NCBI GenBank assembly: GCA_937625935.1
Contig: OW569385.1
Coordinates: 248,001-312,000, forward strand
Length of the DNA: 64,000 bases
Direction: 5' to 3'
DNA from: Tetramitus jugosus
Lineage: Eukaryota; Heterolobosea; Eutetramitea; Acrasida; Vahlkampfiidae
Part shown: piece by piece, positions 9,518 to 18,279 of the stretch
Numbering within the stretch: position 1 is the first letter of the stretch
Layout of the letters: every line of letters begins with the position of its first letter
Program-made: the position numbers and the translations under genes
The notes under the pieces: model-generated
What the model saw: the letters and a program-made list of their open reading frames with translations, nothing else
Databases searched by the model: none
What the model was told of the DNA's origin: nothing

Positions 9518-11089
9518 ATGTTGTTTCCATTAGTTATTGAAAATATTGAAGATATTCGTGCTTGCATTGGCAATGACACTGATTTTGTCATCAAAGAGAA
9601 AGGTCCGTTCATCTATGTGAATTACAAGAGAATGACAACTTCCACATTTCCTGAACTCTTCAAGACAACAGGCAATCTGGTTGATTCCTCACAGTACACT
9701 CAGAAGGAATGGAACTATAGAAAGATGAGAAGAGAAATGAGAGGACTCGTGTTGGACAAGGCCTCTGGTGGCATTGTTGCTCGTAGCATGCACAAATTTT
9801 TCAATATCAACGAGAGAGAGGAGAGCTCAGCCGCGTTCATTCAGAAAATGATTTCAGAGAATCCTGAGATGCAAGTTACAGTGCTTGAAAAGTTGGATGG
9901 ATCGTTGACAAGTGCGTTGCTAGTTCCTGTCGAAGCTCCTACAACTGATGATGAAGAACAATCTCACAAGGATCGCTTGTATCAATTGCGTTTCAGATCA
10001 AAGATGGGATATGAAAATGATCACACGGACAGTTTGGAGGAGTTTCTAGGTATTGAAAAGCTATTACACACGATTCGGTATCGATGGAATGAATCAACAT
10101 CAAAGTATGATATGATACAGTTGGATGAGTCGGTAGAATTTCCAGTAGAGGTGAGAAATCTATTTGACTTCTGTACCGAATGGATTGGAAATGGATATAC
10201 TTGCCTATTTGAATTCTTCTCTCACGAGAATAGAGTCGTTGTGGACTATGATGAGCCTTATTTGAGCTTGTTAGCAATTCGAGACACTAGAAGTGGTGTT
10301 TACATACCACATGATCAAATGGTGGAAACAGCTCAAAAGTATGGCATTCCTCATGTGAGATCTGTTCCTTGTGACGAATTTTCAAAGAATAGAGATACCA
10401 TGATTAGTGATCTACTCGAGTATTGCTACAAGCAGGAACGAATTGAGGGATATGTTGTTAGATTGACAGATAGGTCGAATCCAACTTGGACTGAAATGTA
10501 CAAGACAAAAACAAAGTGGTATTCAGATATTCACCGAGTTAGAGAGCTTATAGCACTGAACAACATGTCAGAACATTATGTTTGGGCATTAGTGATAGAT
10601 AATTGTGTTGATGACGCATTGCCTACACTCAGAAGTGAGGAAGACAAGGAAAAACTGATGAAGTTCAGTGACACATTATCAAAATTGATCACATCTGCTG
10701 CTGATGAGATGGAAAAGGAAATCAAAAATGCAAGAGAGCAATCAAAACTCGATGATGAACTCAAAGACACATCCTTTGACATGAAGATATTTGCCAAGTA
10801 TGTCGCACAAGTTGAAAAGAGGAGAGGTTCTTCCTTTGCCAAGTGCATGTTCAGAATCCACAAGGACATGCTTTACTCACCTGACGCTTCTGTAGAAGAC
10901 TTGGTTTGTAAGATTCTAAAGGACAAGGCACAGAAATCGATACCGGATTGTCAGTCATTCCTTGGTCAAAAGATTCAGTTTTATGCTGAAGACGACAAGA
11001 AGAAGACAAGAGTTGGTTATGTTTCGAGACGTAGACAAAGACAACAACAATCTGAATCAGCCCAGACAACACAAGAGCAGACACAATAA
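9518..11089 (+). CDS. T4 Rnl1-type RNA ligase
   Basis: 523 aa, ATG at 9518. Nucleotidyltransferase motifs are in order. MRGLVLD and RSMHKFFNINE precede motif I EKLDGS (AMP-accepting K125). Motif III/IIIa is LFEFFSHENRVVVDY (about 230-245), motif IV is EGYVVRL (about 310), and motif V is KTKTKWYSDIHR (about 328). The layout, including KFFN just before motif I and the NRVVVDY box, is that of phage T4 RNA ligase 1, which reseals cleaved tRNA anticodon loops by ATP-dependent 3'-OH/5'-phosphate joining. A helical C-terminal domain (about 345-475) and a Gln-rich tail follow. No targeting signal is seen. Naegleria is reported to encode many RNA ligases; the RNA joined here is unknown. Possible old transfer from a phage or virus. 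Confidence 0.88.
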   Translation: MLFPLVIENIEDIRACIGNDTDFVIKEKGPFIYVNYKRMTTSTFPELFKTTGNLVDSSQYTQKEWNYRKMRREMRGLVLDKASGGIVARSMHKFFNINEREESSAAFIQKMISENPEMQVTVLEKLDGSLTSALLVPVEAPTTDDEEQSHKDRLYQLRFRSKMGYENDHTDSLEEFLGIEKLLHTIRYRWNESTSKYDMIQLDESVEFPVEVRNLFDFCTEWIGNGYTCLFEFFSHENRVVVDYDEPYLSLLAIRDTRSGVYIPHDQMVETAQKYGIPHVRSVPCDEFSKNRDTMISDLLEYCYKQERIEGYVVRLTDRSNPTWTEMYKTKTKWYSDIHRVRELIALNNMSEHYVWALVIDNCVDDALPTLRSEEDKEKLMKFSDTLSKLITSAADEMEKEIKNAREQSKLDDELKDTSFDMKIFAKYVAQVEKRRGSSFAKCMFRIHKDMLYSPDASVEDLVCKILKDKAQKSIPDCQSFLGQKIQFYAEDDKKKTRVGYVSRRRQRQQQSESAQTTQEQTQ

Positions 11090-11308
11090 AAGGGTTCAGA
11101 ACACACACGCTCTTCAAGTCTTGGTGACACTTCCAATTTTTTTGTTTTTTGAAGACAGGTCGATTTTTTGCTGGAATTCTTGAAAATTCTGGAACTCAAC
11201 CATGGAGGACCTTTTTGCTTGACCAAAAAATTGACCTTGCATACACAAAACCAAAACAGCAACTCAAATCTCGCATAACACCCAGATACAAAGAACACCT
11301 CCAACGCA

Positions 11309-14300
11309 ATGTCTCTCCTTGCCTCATCCAATACAACAAATATTCCCAACAATAAGAAACGTAAGGAACCATCATCATCCAACCACCATCAGCAGCAAGA
11401 CAATAGTAGCAAGAGAGTCAAGAGAAGCATTAATGGTAACTCATCACCACTTCATCATTCTAGGCATCAACACCACGATTCACAAGATGAACTCAACTTT
11501 AGTAGTACCATGGATGACTATGACAACAAGGGAGATGAAGAAATGAGTCTAAGTCAATACAGTAGTAGTACAACAGGAGGAGGACATGACAACGACAACA
11601 ATGTGTCTCAAGGCGGTGGAGACTACTCACAATCTCAATCTCAGCCATCAGAGTCTGTTCATCATGATGAATCATTTATCCAGTCTCAGCCCATCATTAG
11701 TCAAACTCAGCCCACTACTACTACTGCTTTGAATACAAAAAATCCACCAAAGTCATCCACCAATCACCACCAGAATGGATCATCTACTTCCCATACTAAC
11801 AACAACAACAACAACAACAATAAGAAAAAGAGTAGTAGTAGTAGCAACAGTAGCAATGGACATCATCAATCTAGGAAGGCACCTACTGTGTCCTCATTGG
11901 ATTTTGACGACGACACTGCAGAAGAGACGAAAACAACAACTGATCATGAAATGGACTTTGCATCTCAAGATGATGCACCTCCCGTTGTAACCAAGAATCA
12001 AAAAACCAACAACAACAACAACAAACAAAATGGTCGCAGCCATTCCTCCACATCCAACAACAAGCAATCCAATGGATCTCTCACAGCTCAACAACAAGAA
12101 AGACGACAAATCATTAAACAAAAAGAGTTGAAGGCTGAAAAATTGGCAGAGGAAGAACGCGAACGATTGTTGAGAACTCAGATGGGTGATGAGGCACTCA
12201 ACAGAGAATTGTATGATCATTTTAATGCTCTCCAAGCAGTTGCTTCACAACACAAGATTAGTCTCAAACTACCAGAGTTAGTCGTCGTAGGTATGCAATC
12301 TGATGGAAAGAGTTCGTTTGTTGAAGCATTGCTAGGATTTCAGTTCAATCATGTGGACACGAACATTGGAACGAGAAGACCATTGATGCTACAGATGCAT
12401 CACGATCCATCACGCACCAAGCCATACTGTGTATTCCAAAATGAGCAGCAACAGCAAAATGGTGGTGGAAGTTCCAATCAACAACAACAACAAGCTATTC
12501 ACATGGATAAACCAACACCTGTTCACATGTTGGAGCACGAAATTAGAAGAAGAACAGAACAAGTGTGCGGTGAGAAGGGTGTGAGTCCAGTTCCTATTTG
12601 TCTTCATGTCTATTACAAGTATTGTGCCAATCTTGTGATTATTGATACACCTGGATTCAGAAAGGGTGATTCAGATGAATTGAGTGCAAAAATTGAGAAG
12701 ATGGTGATGAATTTGTTGAAGCCACAAGAACGTATTATTGTTTGCTTGGAACAGAGCACGGTCGAGTGGTGCAACACTCAAGTGAGACCCATGATTCAAA
12801 GAGTGGATCCCAACTTTTCAAGAACCGTGTTTGTCTGCACAAAGTTCAACAATAGAAACAATCAGTTCAGAGACAAGGAAGAAGTGGACAAGTTTCTTTC
12901 AACGGATGGTGAAGTGAACAACCCAAAGAGTGTATTCTTTATTTCTCTACCATCAGGTCACAATGCAAGAGATTTGAGTGAAGAAGAGTTCAAGAACAAA
13001 ATCTTGGAAGTATATTTGCAAGATTATAGACACTTGTCCAACATTGGATTCAATCAAGAAAAGTACAAATCTCAGCTCGGATTCTATAATTTGAGAAGAT
13101 ACTTGGAATTGATGTTGAATGAAAAGTACAAGGCAGCACTCATTCCAGTCCTTGAAAGAATCGATCATCAAATCAAGAAGAGACAATCGTTGGTTGATAT
13201 CAAGAATCAAGAACTGATAGAAGCACAGAATGTGGATGTGGAACAAAAGGCAAACCAATTGCTGACAAACTTTGTCAATCTAGTAGTTAAGTGTCTCAAT
13301 GGCACAAACATGTTCCCTACTAGTAAGAATGGGCAAACATTGGAGGAAGAAAGAGAAAAGGCTGCTGTTCCATGGCCAAATTATTCCTTGGACTTTAAGA
13401 TTCGTAACTCACAATACAAATTGTATGGTGGTGCCCAACTAGAAAGACTGTTAGCCGAGTTTGAAGTTGTTGCACATTCACAAGAGTTCCCTGCGACATC
13501 TGATGATGAAGTAGCTGTCACAATTGGATTGAATTCGATACATACAATGCCAGACTATGATCGAGGAGCTAGTGAATTGGCTCAGAAGAAATCAAAGATT
13601 GTATTCCAACCACTAATTGATGTATTGCTCGCTAGAAGCAGATCTATTATGAGAAGTATGATAGTGATGGTTTGTGGTCACCTATTCCACGATAACAAAC
13701 AATTTAAGAGAGTGCTGCAGGAGATGAGGAATGCATCTGACCAATTCTTTGACATTGTCATTAATGACGCAAAGGAAAAGTGTGAACTTGAATTTGATAC
13801 ATTCACACGAGTGATGGATTGGGAGTTGATGGGCTTTGGCACCTCTAAACAAGCACATGAGTATGATTTGTTGAATCCAACAAAGGAAGACACCATTAAG
13901 AGAGTTCAGAACTTGACAGATGATACCGTAGCAGAAAAGATGCTCCTCTTTACAAATGATAGAAGCAGAGAACTAACAGAGGAGAGGTGTAGAAAGATTA
14001 AGGAGGCTGCCGCAAGACTCTTTGGTGGTGTGAGAGTCTTATTTGTGAAATACGTCCGAGCCAAGTACTTGTCATTCTTCCTTCAACCAATCTTCAACAA
14101 ACTCGAAGATCATTGTAGAACATACTTCCACAAGCTAGGCGCAAATAGAGTAATAGAACTGGCTGATGGTCCTAATCCTGCACTCATCCAACAAACAATT
14201 CAGCAGAACAAGACTGCAATTGAGAGTTTGGTGGAACAAAGAGAGAAGTCGCTAAAGTTGTACAACAAGTTCAAAACCGCTAGTGGCAAGTCATCCAACA

Positions 14301-14314
14301 GGGAAGCATTGTGA
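11309..14314 (+). CDS. Dynamin-family GTPase of the DRP5/ARC5 (cytokinetic) type
   Basis: 1001 aa. The first 300 residues are low-complexity Asn, Ser, Gln and His. The GTPase domain begins near 320: G1 GMQSDGKSS (about 328), TNIGTRRPL as the G2 region, G3 DTPGF (about 444) and G4 TKFN (about 510). The EALLGFQFNHV and YKYCANLVIIDTPG strings are typical of plant ARC5/DRP5 and amoebozoan DlpA-C rather than classical dynamin. Stalk/GED-like helices fill 620-990; there is no PH or proline-rich domain. Members constrict membranes, at plastid division sites or at the cleavage furrow. With no plastid expected here, a cytokinesis role is inferred. The stop is 29 bases from the stop of convergent BUB3. 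Confidence 0.85.
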   Translation: MSLLASSNTTNIPNNKKRKEPSSSNHHQQQDNSSKRVKRSINGNSSPLHHSRHQHHDSQDELNFSSTMDDYDNKGDEEMSLSQYSSSTTGGGHDNDNNVSQGGGDYSQSQSQPSESVHHDESFIQSQPIISQTQPTTTTALNTKNPPKSSTNHHQNGSSTSHTNNNNNNNNKKKSSSSSNSSNGHHQSRKAPTVSSLDFDDDTAEETKTTTDHEMDFASQDDAPPVVTKNQKTNNNNNKQNGRSHSSTSNNKQSNGSLTAQQQERRQIIKQKELKAEKLAEEERERLLRTQMGDEALNRELYDHFNALQAVASQHKISLKLPELVVVGMQSDGKSSFVEALLGFQFNHVDTNIGTRRPLMLQMHHDPSRTKPYCVFQNEQQQQNGGGSSNQQQQQAIHMDKPTPVHMLEHEIRRRTEQVCGEKGVSPVPICLHVYYKYCANLVIIDTPGFRKGDSDELSAKIEKMVMNLLKPQERIIVCLEQSTVEWCNTQVRPMIQRVDPNFSRTVFVCTKFNNRNNQFRDKEEVDKFLSTDGEVNNPKSVFFISLPSGHNARDLSEEEFKNKILEVYLQDYRHLSNIGFNQEKYKSQLGFYNLRRYLELMLNEKYKAALIPVLERIDHQIKKRQSLVDIKNQELIEAQNVDVEQKANQLLTNFVNLVVKCLNGTNMFPTSKNGQTLEEEREKAAVPWPNYSLDFKIRNSQYKLYGGAQLERLLAEFEVVAHSQEFPATSDDEVAVTIGLNSIHTMPDYDRGASELAQKKSKIVFQPLIDVLLARSRSIMRSMIVMVCGHLFHDNKQFKRVLQEMRNASDQFFDIVINDAKEKCELEFDTFTRVMDWELMGFGTSKQAHEYDLLNPTKEDTIKRVQNLTDDTVAEKMLLFTNDRSRELTEERCRKIKEAAARLFGGVRVLFVKYVRAKYLSFFLQPIFNKLEDHCRTYFHKLGANRVIELADGPNPALIQQTIQQNKTAIESLVEQREKSLKLYNKFKTASGKSSNREAL

Positions 14315-14343
14315 ATAAATAATTCAAAAACTTTACATTCCTT

Positions 14344-15462
14344 TTACTTCATTGTTTTTGGAACGACGCAGCTCTCGGATATTGGTCTGATGAATATTTC
14401 GTCTGCGGTCGATGTGCTCTGCTCTCCTTGTTCAAAAGTGTAAGATGATGCGATAGCGAGCAATGAACCATCATTGTTAAACGACAGGGAAGCAATCGAT
14501 GAAGGATACTTGGGGTATTGAACAATTCGTTTCTTGTTCAAGGGATCCCAGACATTCACAACACCGTCACCACCGCCCGTAGCAAATGTTCCATACCTTG
14601 GATGGAATGCAATGGCATTGACTGGATACAGTGTTTCAACTCCATTAACATTGCTCCTGTGACACTTGAAAGCATACTTTTTCCTTTGCGCCTCCTCCGA
14701 TGGATCAATATACTCTACAGCTACACGTCCTTCGATGCTCGACAATACGTAACCCTGACTATCAGGATGACATCGAATGCATCTCGTTTGATACTTTAGT
14801 GCACTCATCCGATGTTGTAACAACTTAAACTCTTGTTTCTTGATTAAATCGGGATTTCTCTGCACACTAGACACATCAGACAGCCCGTCTGTTGCATTGC
14901 GTACCGTATGTGCCAAATTATAGATGAATATTTGTCGTTCGTTCGTACCGACCACTAATTTCGTTCCATCTGGCGTAACATCCATCGAAAACACCTTCTT
15001 TGTTAAACAGGTCGATGCGAGACAAACACCGGGAACTCTAGTGTCCCACAGCTTGATGCATTCATCCCAACTTCCAGACAAAACCAAGTGAGGCATATTG
15101 GGCACAGCGACTACGCACCGCACTGGCTTATCATGAGATCCAATCTCTTGTTGTTGTTCCGATTGATTGACAGAGAAACGAGTCACCTTACAGTCGAGTC
15201 CACCAGCAAACAATGAATTCCCATCACTAGAGAAGCAAATATCGAGCAATGCACCAGGACTACTTCCGTCTTGAGAACTGTGTTGCATGGAGCTAACAAG
15301 TGTGTTGCTGTGTACGTCATATAATCGAGCATATGTGTCCCATGAACTCACAGCCAACAGAGATTTGTCAGTGGGTGAGAATTGAATACGTGTAATACCG
15401 TCAGTAGGTGGTTGATTGAGCTTAAAACTATTGCTGCTGTTGTTGGTGATCGTTTGGGACAT
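14344..15462 (-). CDS. BUB3: BUB3 spindle-checkpoint WD40 protein
   Basis: 372 aa forming one WD40 propeller. Diagnostic BUB3 strings are present: EGRVAVEYIDPS, YAFKCHR, YPVNAIAFHPRYGTFATGGG and VNVWDPLNKKR, ending with YPSSIASLSFNNDGSLLAIAS. These separate it from the paralog RAE1. BUB3 binds GLEBS motifs of BUB1/BUBR1 and phosphorylated KNL1 at kinetochores and delays anaphase. It shares a 58-base divergent promoter with the aldolase-like gene; that gap holds an E2F-like site. No intron. Confidence 0.95.
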   Translation of the reverse strand: MSQTITNNSSNSFKLNQPPTDGITRIQFSPTDKSLLAVSSWDTYARLYDVHSNTLVSSMQHSSQDGSSPGALLDICFSSDGNSLFAGGLDCKVTRFSVNQSEQQQEIGSHDKPVRCVVAVPNMPHLVLSGSWDECIKLWDTRVPGVCLASTCLTKKVFSMDVTPDGTKLVVGTNERQIFIYNLAHTVRNATDGLSDVSSVQRNPDLIKKQEFKLLQHRMSALKYQTRCIRCHPDSQGYVLSSIEGRVAVEYIDPSEEAQRKKYAFKCHRSNVNGVETLYPVNAIAFHPRYGTFATGGGDGVVNVWDPLNKKRIVQYPKYPSSIASLSFNNDGSLLAIASSYTFEQGEQSTSTADEIFIRPISESCVVPKTMK

Positions 15463-15473
15463 TTGTTTCTTGA

Positions 15474-15489
15474 TTTTTGGCGCGAAAAA
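15474..15489. promoter_or_regulatory. E2F-like near-palindrome in the BUB3 promoter
   Basis: TTTTTGGCGCGAAAAA reads as an E2F core on both strands (TTTGGCGC and TTTCGCGC) and lies 12 bases upstream of the BUB3 ATG. E2F/DP sites control S and M phase genes in animals and plants. Its use here is inferred. Confidence 0.5.
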
Positions 15490-15520
15490 TTGAAAAAGGC
15501 GCCAATTCTCAATTCAAAAC

Positions 15521-16969
15521 ATGATCAATAACAATCGCGGCAGTGGTGATGAGGAAAGCTTTGCATTGAATCCAGTGCTCAAATGGTCAGCCATTGGAAT
15601 TACAGTTGCAGCGACTGCTTTTTGGTTGCAAAAAAAGTGCAGATCTTGCTCATCCAAACCTTGTGCAACGACGAACATGAAAGGCCGTAACGACACTGAG
15701 CTTTCTTCTGCTTGTGCCATTCATAAGAAGCTTCCACGTCACTTGATCAACCAAAGTGTGAACAATGTGCCTACTCCTGCATTGTTGATCGACATGGACA
15801 TTCTGGAGGACAACATGACCAAGATGAACGATTCCATGAAACCATTTGCTTCTTCTCAAGTGAAAATTAGACCACATTACAAAGCTAACAAGTGCCCTGA
15901 CCTGGTCAAAGTGCAATCAAGGATTCATGGCAGTTTAATGTCTGGTGTTTGTTGTCAAAAGTTGAGTGAAGCAGAATCCATTTTCATGGGACAGCAGACT
16001 GGTGAGCTCGGTACAAGAGATATTCTCATAACAAACGAAGTGGTGGAGAAAATGAAGCTTGAAAGAATTGTTAATGCTGCATTCAGGAATTCGAAACTCA
16101 AGATATCACTGGTTGTCGATAATGAGTCAGTTGTGAGACAATTGGCTCACATTTGCAAGGAAAAGACCATGCAGGCTGATGGCCAATTCAAGATATCGCT
16201 GATTATAGAGTACAATGTGGGTCAAAATCGCTGTGGTGTCAATTCTATTGAAGAGTTGATTCATTTGGCTACAGTGATCACCAAGGATGATTCATGTGCC
16301 CCATTCTTGCACTTTGCTGGAATTCAATGCTACCAGGGCTGGAATCAACATATTCGCTCATTCAGTGATCGAAAGCAAGCTGTCGAAAAGGTGAATAATA
16401 TGGCAAGCGATGCTAAGAATGCTCTTCAAGAATCTGGTCTCGTTTCTTCCGATTTCATAGTGACTGGTGGAGGTACTGGTTCGTACTTGTTTGAAGCAGG
16501 CTCCAACGTGTTCACAGAAGTTCAACCTGGCTCCTATGTATTCATGGATGCCGATTACAACAAGAATCTCATGGAGAGCGATAGAACAGTAGAAGATGAA
16601 CCGGATTCAACATTCCGCCAAAGCTTGTTCGTCCTAACAACGGTCATGAGTAAGGCTGTGTCAAACGAAAGAGCTGTTGTTGATGCTGGAATGAAGGCTG
16701 TTTCCTTAGACAGTGGTGTTCCATTGCTCAATGATCGCGAGCAACGAAAACTGGCCGAGTACAGACCTGGTGGCGACGAACATGGCATCATCGTGCCGAC
16801 AAACGAGACGGACAAGTCGGCTATTGCCGCTCTATCTGTCGGAGATAAACTAAGGCTCATCCCAGGTCATTGTGATCCCACTGTGAATATGCATGACTGG
16901 TTCATTTGTGTACGAGGTGATCGAGTCGTTGACGTGTGGCCAATCGAAGGCCGTTCCTGTGGATTGTGA
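15521..16969 (+). CDS. D-threonine aldolase/D-serine dehydratase-like PLP enzyme, membrane-anchored
   Basis: 482 aa. The fold-III (alanine-racemase-like) barrel begins near 80 with TPALLIDMDILEDNM. The PLP lysine is K121 in RPHYKANKCP. The C-terminal metal site is PGHCDPTVNMHDW (His and Cys near 449-450), as in D-serine dehydratase and D-threonine or 3-hydroxyaspartate aldolases; VDAGMKAVSLDSG is another family signature. Unusually, residues 18-37 (NPVLKWSAIGITVAATAFWL) form one hydrophobic segment followed by KKCRSC, giving a signal anchor or mitochondrial outer-membrane-type anchor. The reaction is either retro-aldol cleavage of D-beta-hydroxy amino acids or deamination of D-serine; sequence alone does not decide. 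Bacterial D-amino acids from prey are a plausible substrate. Confidence 0.88.
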   Translation: MINNNRGSGDEESFALNPVLKWSAIGITVAATAFWLQKKCRSCSSKPCATTNMKGRNDTELSSACAIHKKLPRHLINQSVNNVPTPALLIDMDILEDNMTKMNDSMKPFASSQVKIRPHYKANKCPDLVKVQSRIHGSLMSGVCCQKLSEAESIFMGQQTGELGTRDILITNEVVEKMKLERIVNAAFRNSKLKISLVVDNESVVRQLAHICKEKTMQADGQFKISLIIEYNVGQNRCGVNSIEELIHLATVITKDDSCAPFLHFAGIQCYQGWNQHIRSFSDRKQAVEKVNNMASDAKNALQESGLVSSDFIVTGGGTGSYLFEAGSNVFTEVQPGSYVFMDADYNKNLMESDRTVEDEPDSTFRQSLFVLTTVMSKAVSNERAVVDAGMKAVSLDSGVPLLNDREQRKLAEYRPGGDEHGIIVPTNETDKSAIAALSVGDKLRLIPGHCDPTVNMHDWFICVRGDRVVDVWPIEGRSCGL

Positions 16970-17164
16970 GCTGTAAACCCTATCAACGGATTGGGTGTCT
17001 GTGATTGTTCCGATCCCTGACGTTCAGCTGAATTTGTTGCCGACGAATAGAAAATTTTCATTGTAAAGGGACGAGTACCATGCTTGTTCTTGTGTGCGCA
17101 GCAACACAACTTTCATCAAACATCCAAAACAAACCAAATCAAAAAACATCCTCAAATTCCCATA

Positions 17165-18190
17165 ATGAGAGCAATCATCCTTGTTACCCTCATGCTGTTG
17201 GCTATTGCAGCCTTCGCCACTGCTCTTCGCTCAAACAAGAAGCTTAGAGTCAGACCAGAGAGCTTGCCACACAGTGATAGATCCATTAGACCTGACTGGG
17301 CAAGACCAACTCCAACCTTCCCAACCAGACCTGTCGTCTACTCTGACATTGTTGGACCAGCATGGACTAGACCAAGCCCAACCATTCCAAGAAGAAAGAA
17401 TATTCCTTTCAGTGACAGGTGGGAGAAGCCTGACTGGACTAGACCATCTCCAACTTTCCCAACCAGACCAATCATGTTCTCTGACAAATTTGCTCCAGAT
17501 TGGACCAGACCAAGCCCAACTATTCCAAGAAGAAAGTATACTCCATTCAGTGACATTGTTGGACCAGCATGGACATGGACAAAGCCATCTAGACCTATTC
17601 TGTACTCTGACAGATTTGTTCCACAATGGACCAGACCAAGCCCAACCATTCCAAGAAGAAAGAACATTCCATTCAGCGACAGGTGGGAGAAGCCTGACTG
17701 GACTAGACCATCTCCAACTTTCCCTCATCCAAAGAATGTGTACTACTCTGACGCTATTCCAAGAGAGTGGCTAAGACCTCTTCCAATTCAACCAGTTAGA
17801 AATGTTGAGTTGTCTGATATTGTTGCTCCACGAGGAGGACGATACCCAAAGCACATCATGTTCTCTGATGAAGAAGGTGAAGAGTATGATGAAGAAGACT
17901 GGGGAGTCAATGGAAACATTGGTAGTGGTGGCAACTGGAACTTGGGTGGCTCCTACAGCAACAATGGATTCACTGGTAATGCTAACGTTGGCAACAATGG
18001 TCAATGGGGTGTTGGTGGATCCTACACTAACAATGGATGGACTGGTGGTGTCAATGCTGGCAACAATGGTCAATGGGGTGCCAATGTCGGCTACTCCGGA
18101 CAAGTTGGCGGTGGAACACTGAATGCTGGTGGCCAAGTCTCCAACGGTGGAAACTGGGGAGTCGGTGTCAACTACAACTTGAAGTTCTAA
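17165..18190 (+). CDS. Secreted repeat protein: Trp/Pro-rich 23-residue units plus Gly-rich attacin-like domain
   Basis: 341 aa from the ATG at 17165. A signal peptide (residues 1-20, IILVTLMLLAIAAFATA) is followed by about nine tandem units bounded by Ser-Asp at 37, 60, 83, 106, 129, 148, 171, 195, 217 and 234. Each carries a core PxWTRPSPT(I/F)P, often ending PRRKN. Units are cationic and aromatic, resembling proline-rich antimicrobial peptides. An acidic hinge (236-246, EEGEEYDEED) leads to a Gly/Asn-rich tail (247-341) of alternating GSYxNNGxTGxxNxGNNGQWG strands, like the beta-rich G domain of insect attacins. No cysteine occurs after the signal. Function is unknown; a processed antimicrobial or coat precursor is inferred. 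An AATAAA lies just past the stop. No intron. Confidence 0.75.
   Translation: MRAIILVTLMLLAIAAFATALRSNKKLRVRPESLPHSDRSIRPDWARPTPTFPTRPVVYSDIVGPAWTRPSPTIPRRKNIPFSDRWEKPDWTRPSPTFPTRPIMFSDKFAPDWTRPSPTIPRRKYTPFSDIVGPAWTWTKPSRPILYSDRFVPQWTRPSPTIPRRKNIPFSDRWEKPDWTRPSPTFPHPKNVYYSDAIPREWLRPLPIQPVRNVELSDIVAPRGGRYPKHIMFSDEEGEEYDEEDWGVNGNIGSGGNWNLGGSYSNNGFTGNANVGNNGQWGVGGSYTNNGWTGGVNAGNNGQWGANVGYSGQVGGGTLNAGGQVSNGGNWGVGVNYNLKF
17273..17869 (+). repeat. Tandem 69-bp coding repeats, Ser-Asp bounded
   Basis: Units of 23 residues (69 bp), with shorter variants of 17-22 residues toward the 3' end. Two classes alternate: one ending TRP(I/V)(M/V)(F/Y), the other ending RRKN(I)PF. Units 2/3 and 6/7 are nearly identical at DNA level, which suggests duplication of a two-unit block. 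Confidence 0.85.
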
Positions 18191-18279
18191 ATGTTTTTGT
18201 CCCTGATTAATAAACTCTAGTTTGAACCCTGGCATCGATACAAATGCATAAATTGTTTGTTATGTCGATCGAGGGGGAA

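Noticed and set aside
17181-17774. Second repetitive frame and two minus-strand repetitive frames in the secreted repeat gene
   Set aside because: Frame-shifted or antisense readings of the same 69-bp repeats; only the 17165 frame has a signal peptide and continues into the Gly-rich domain.
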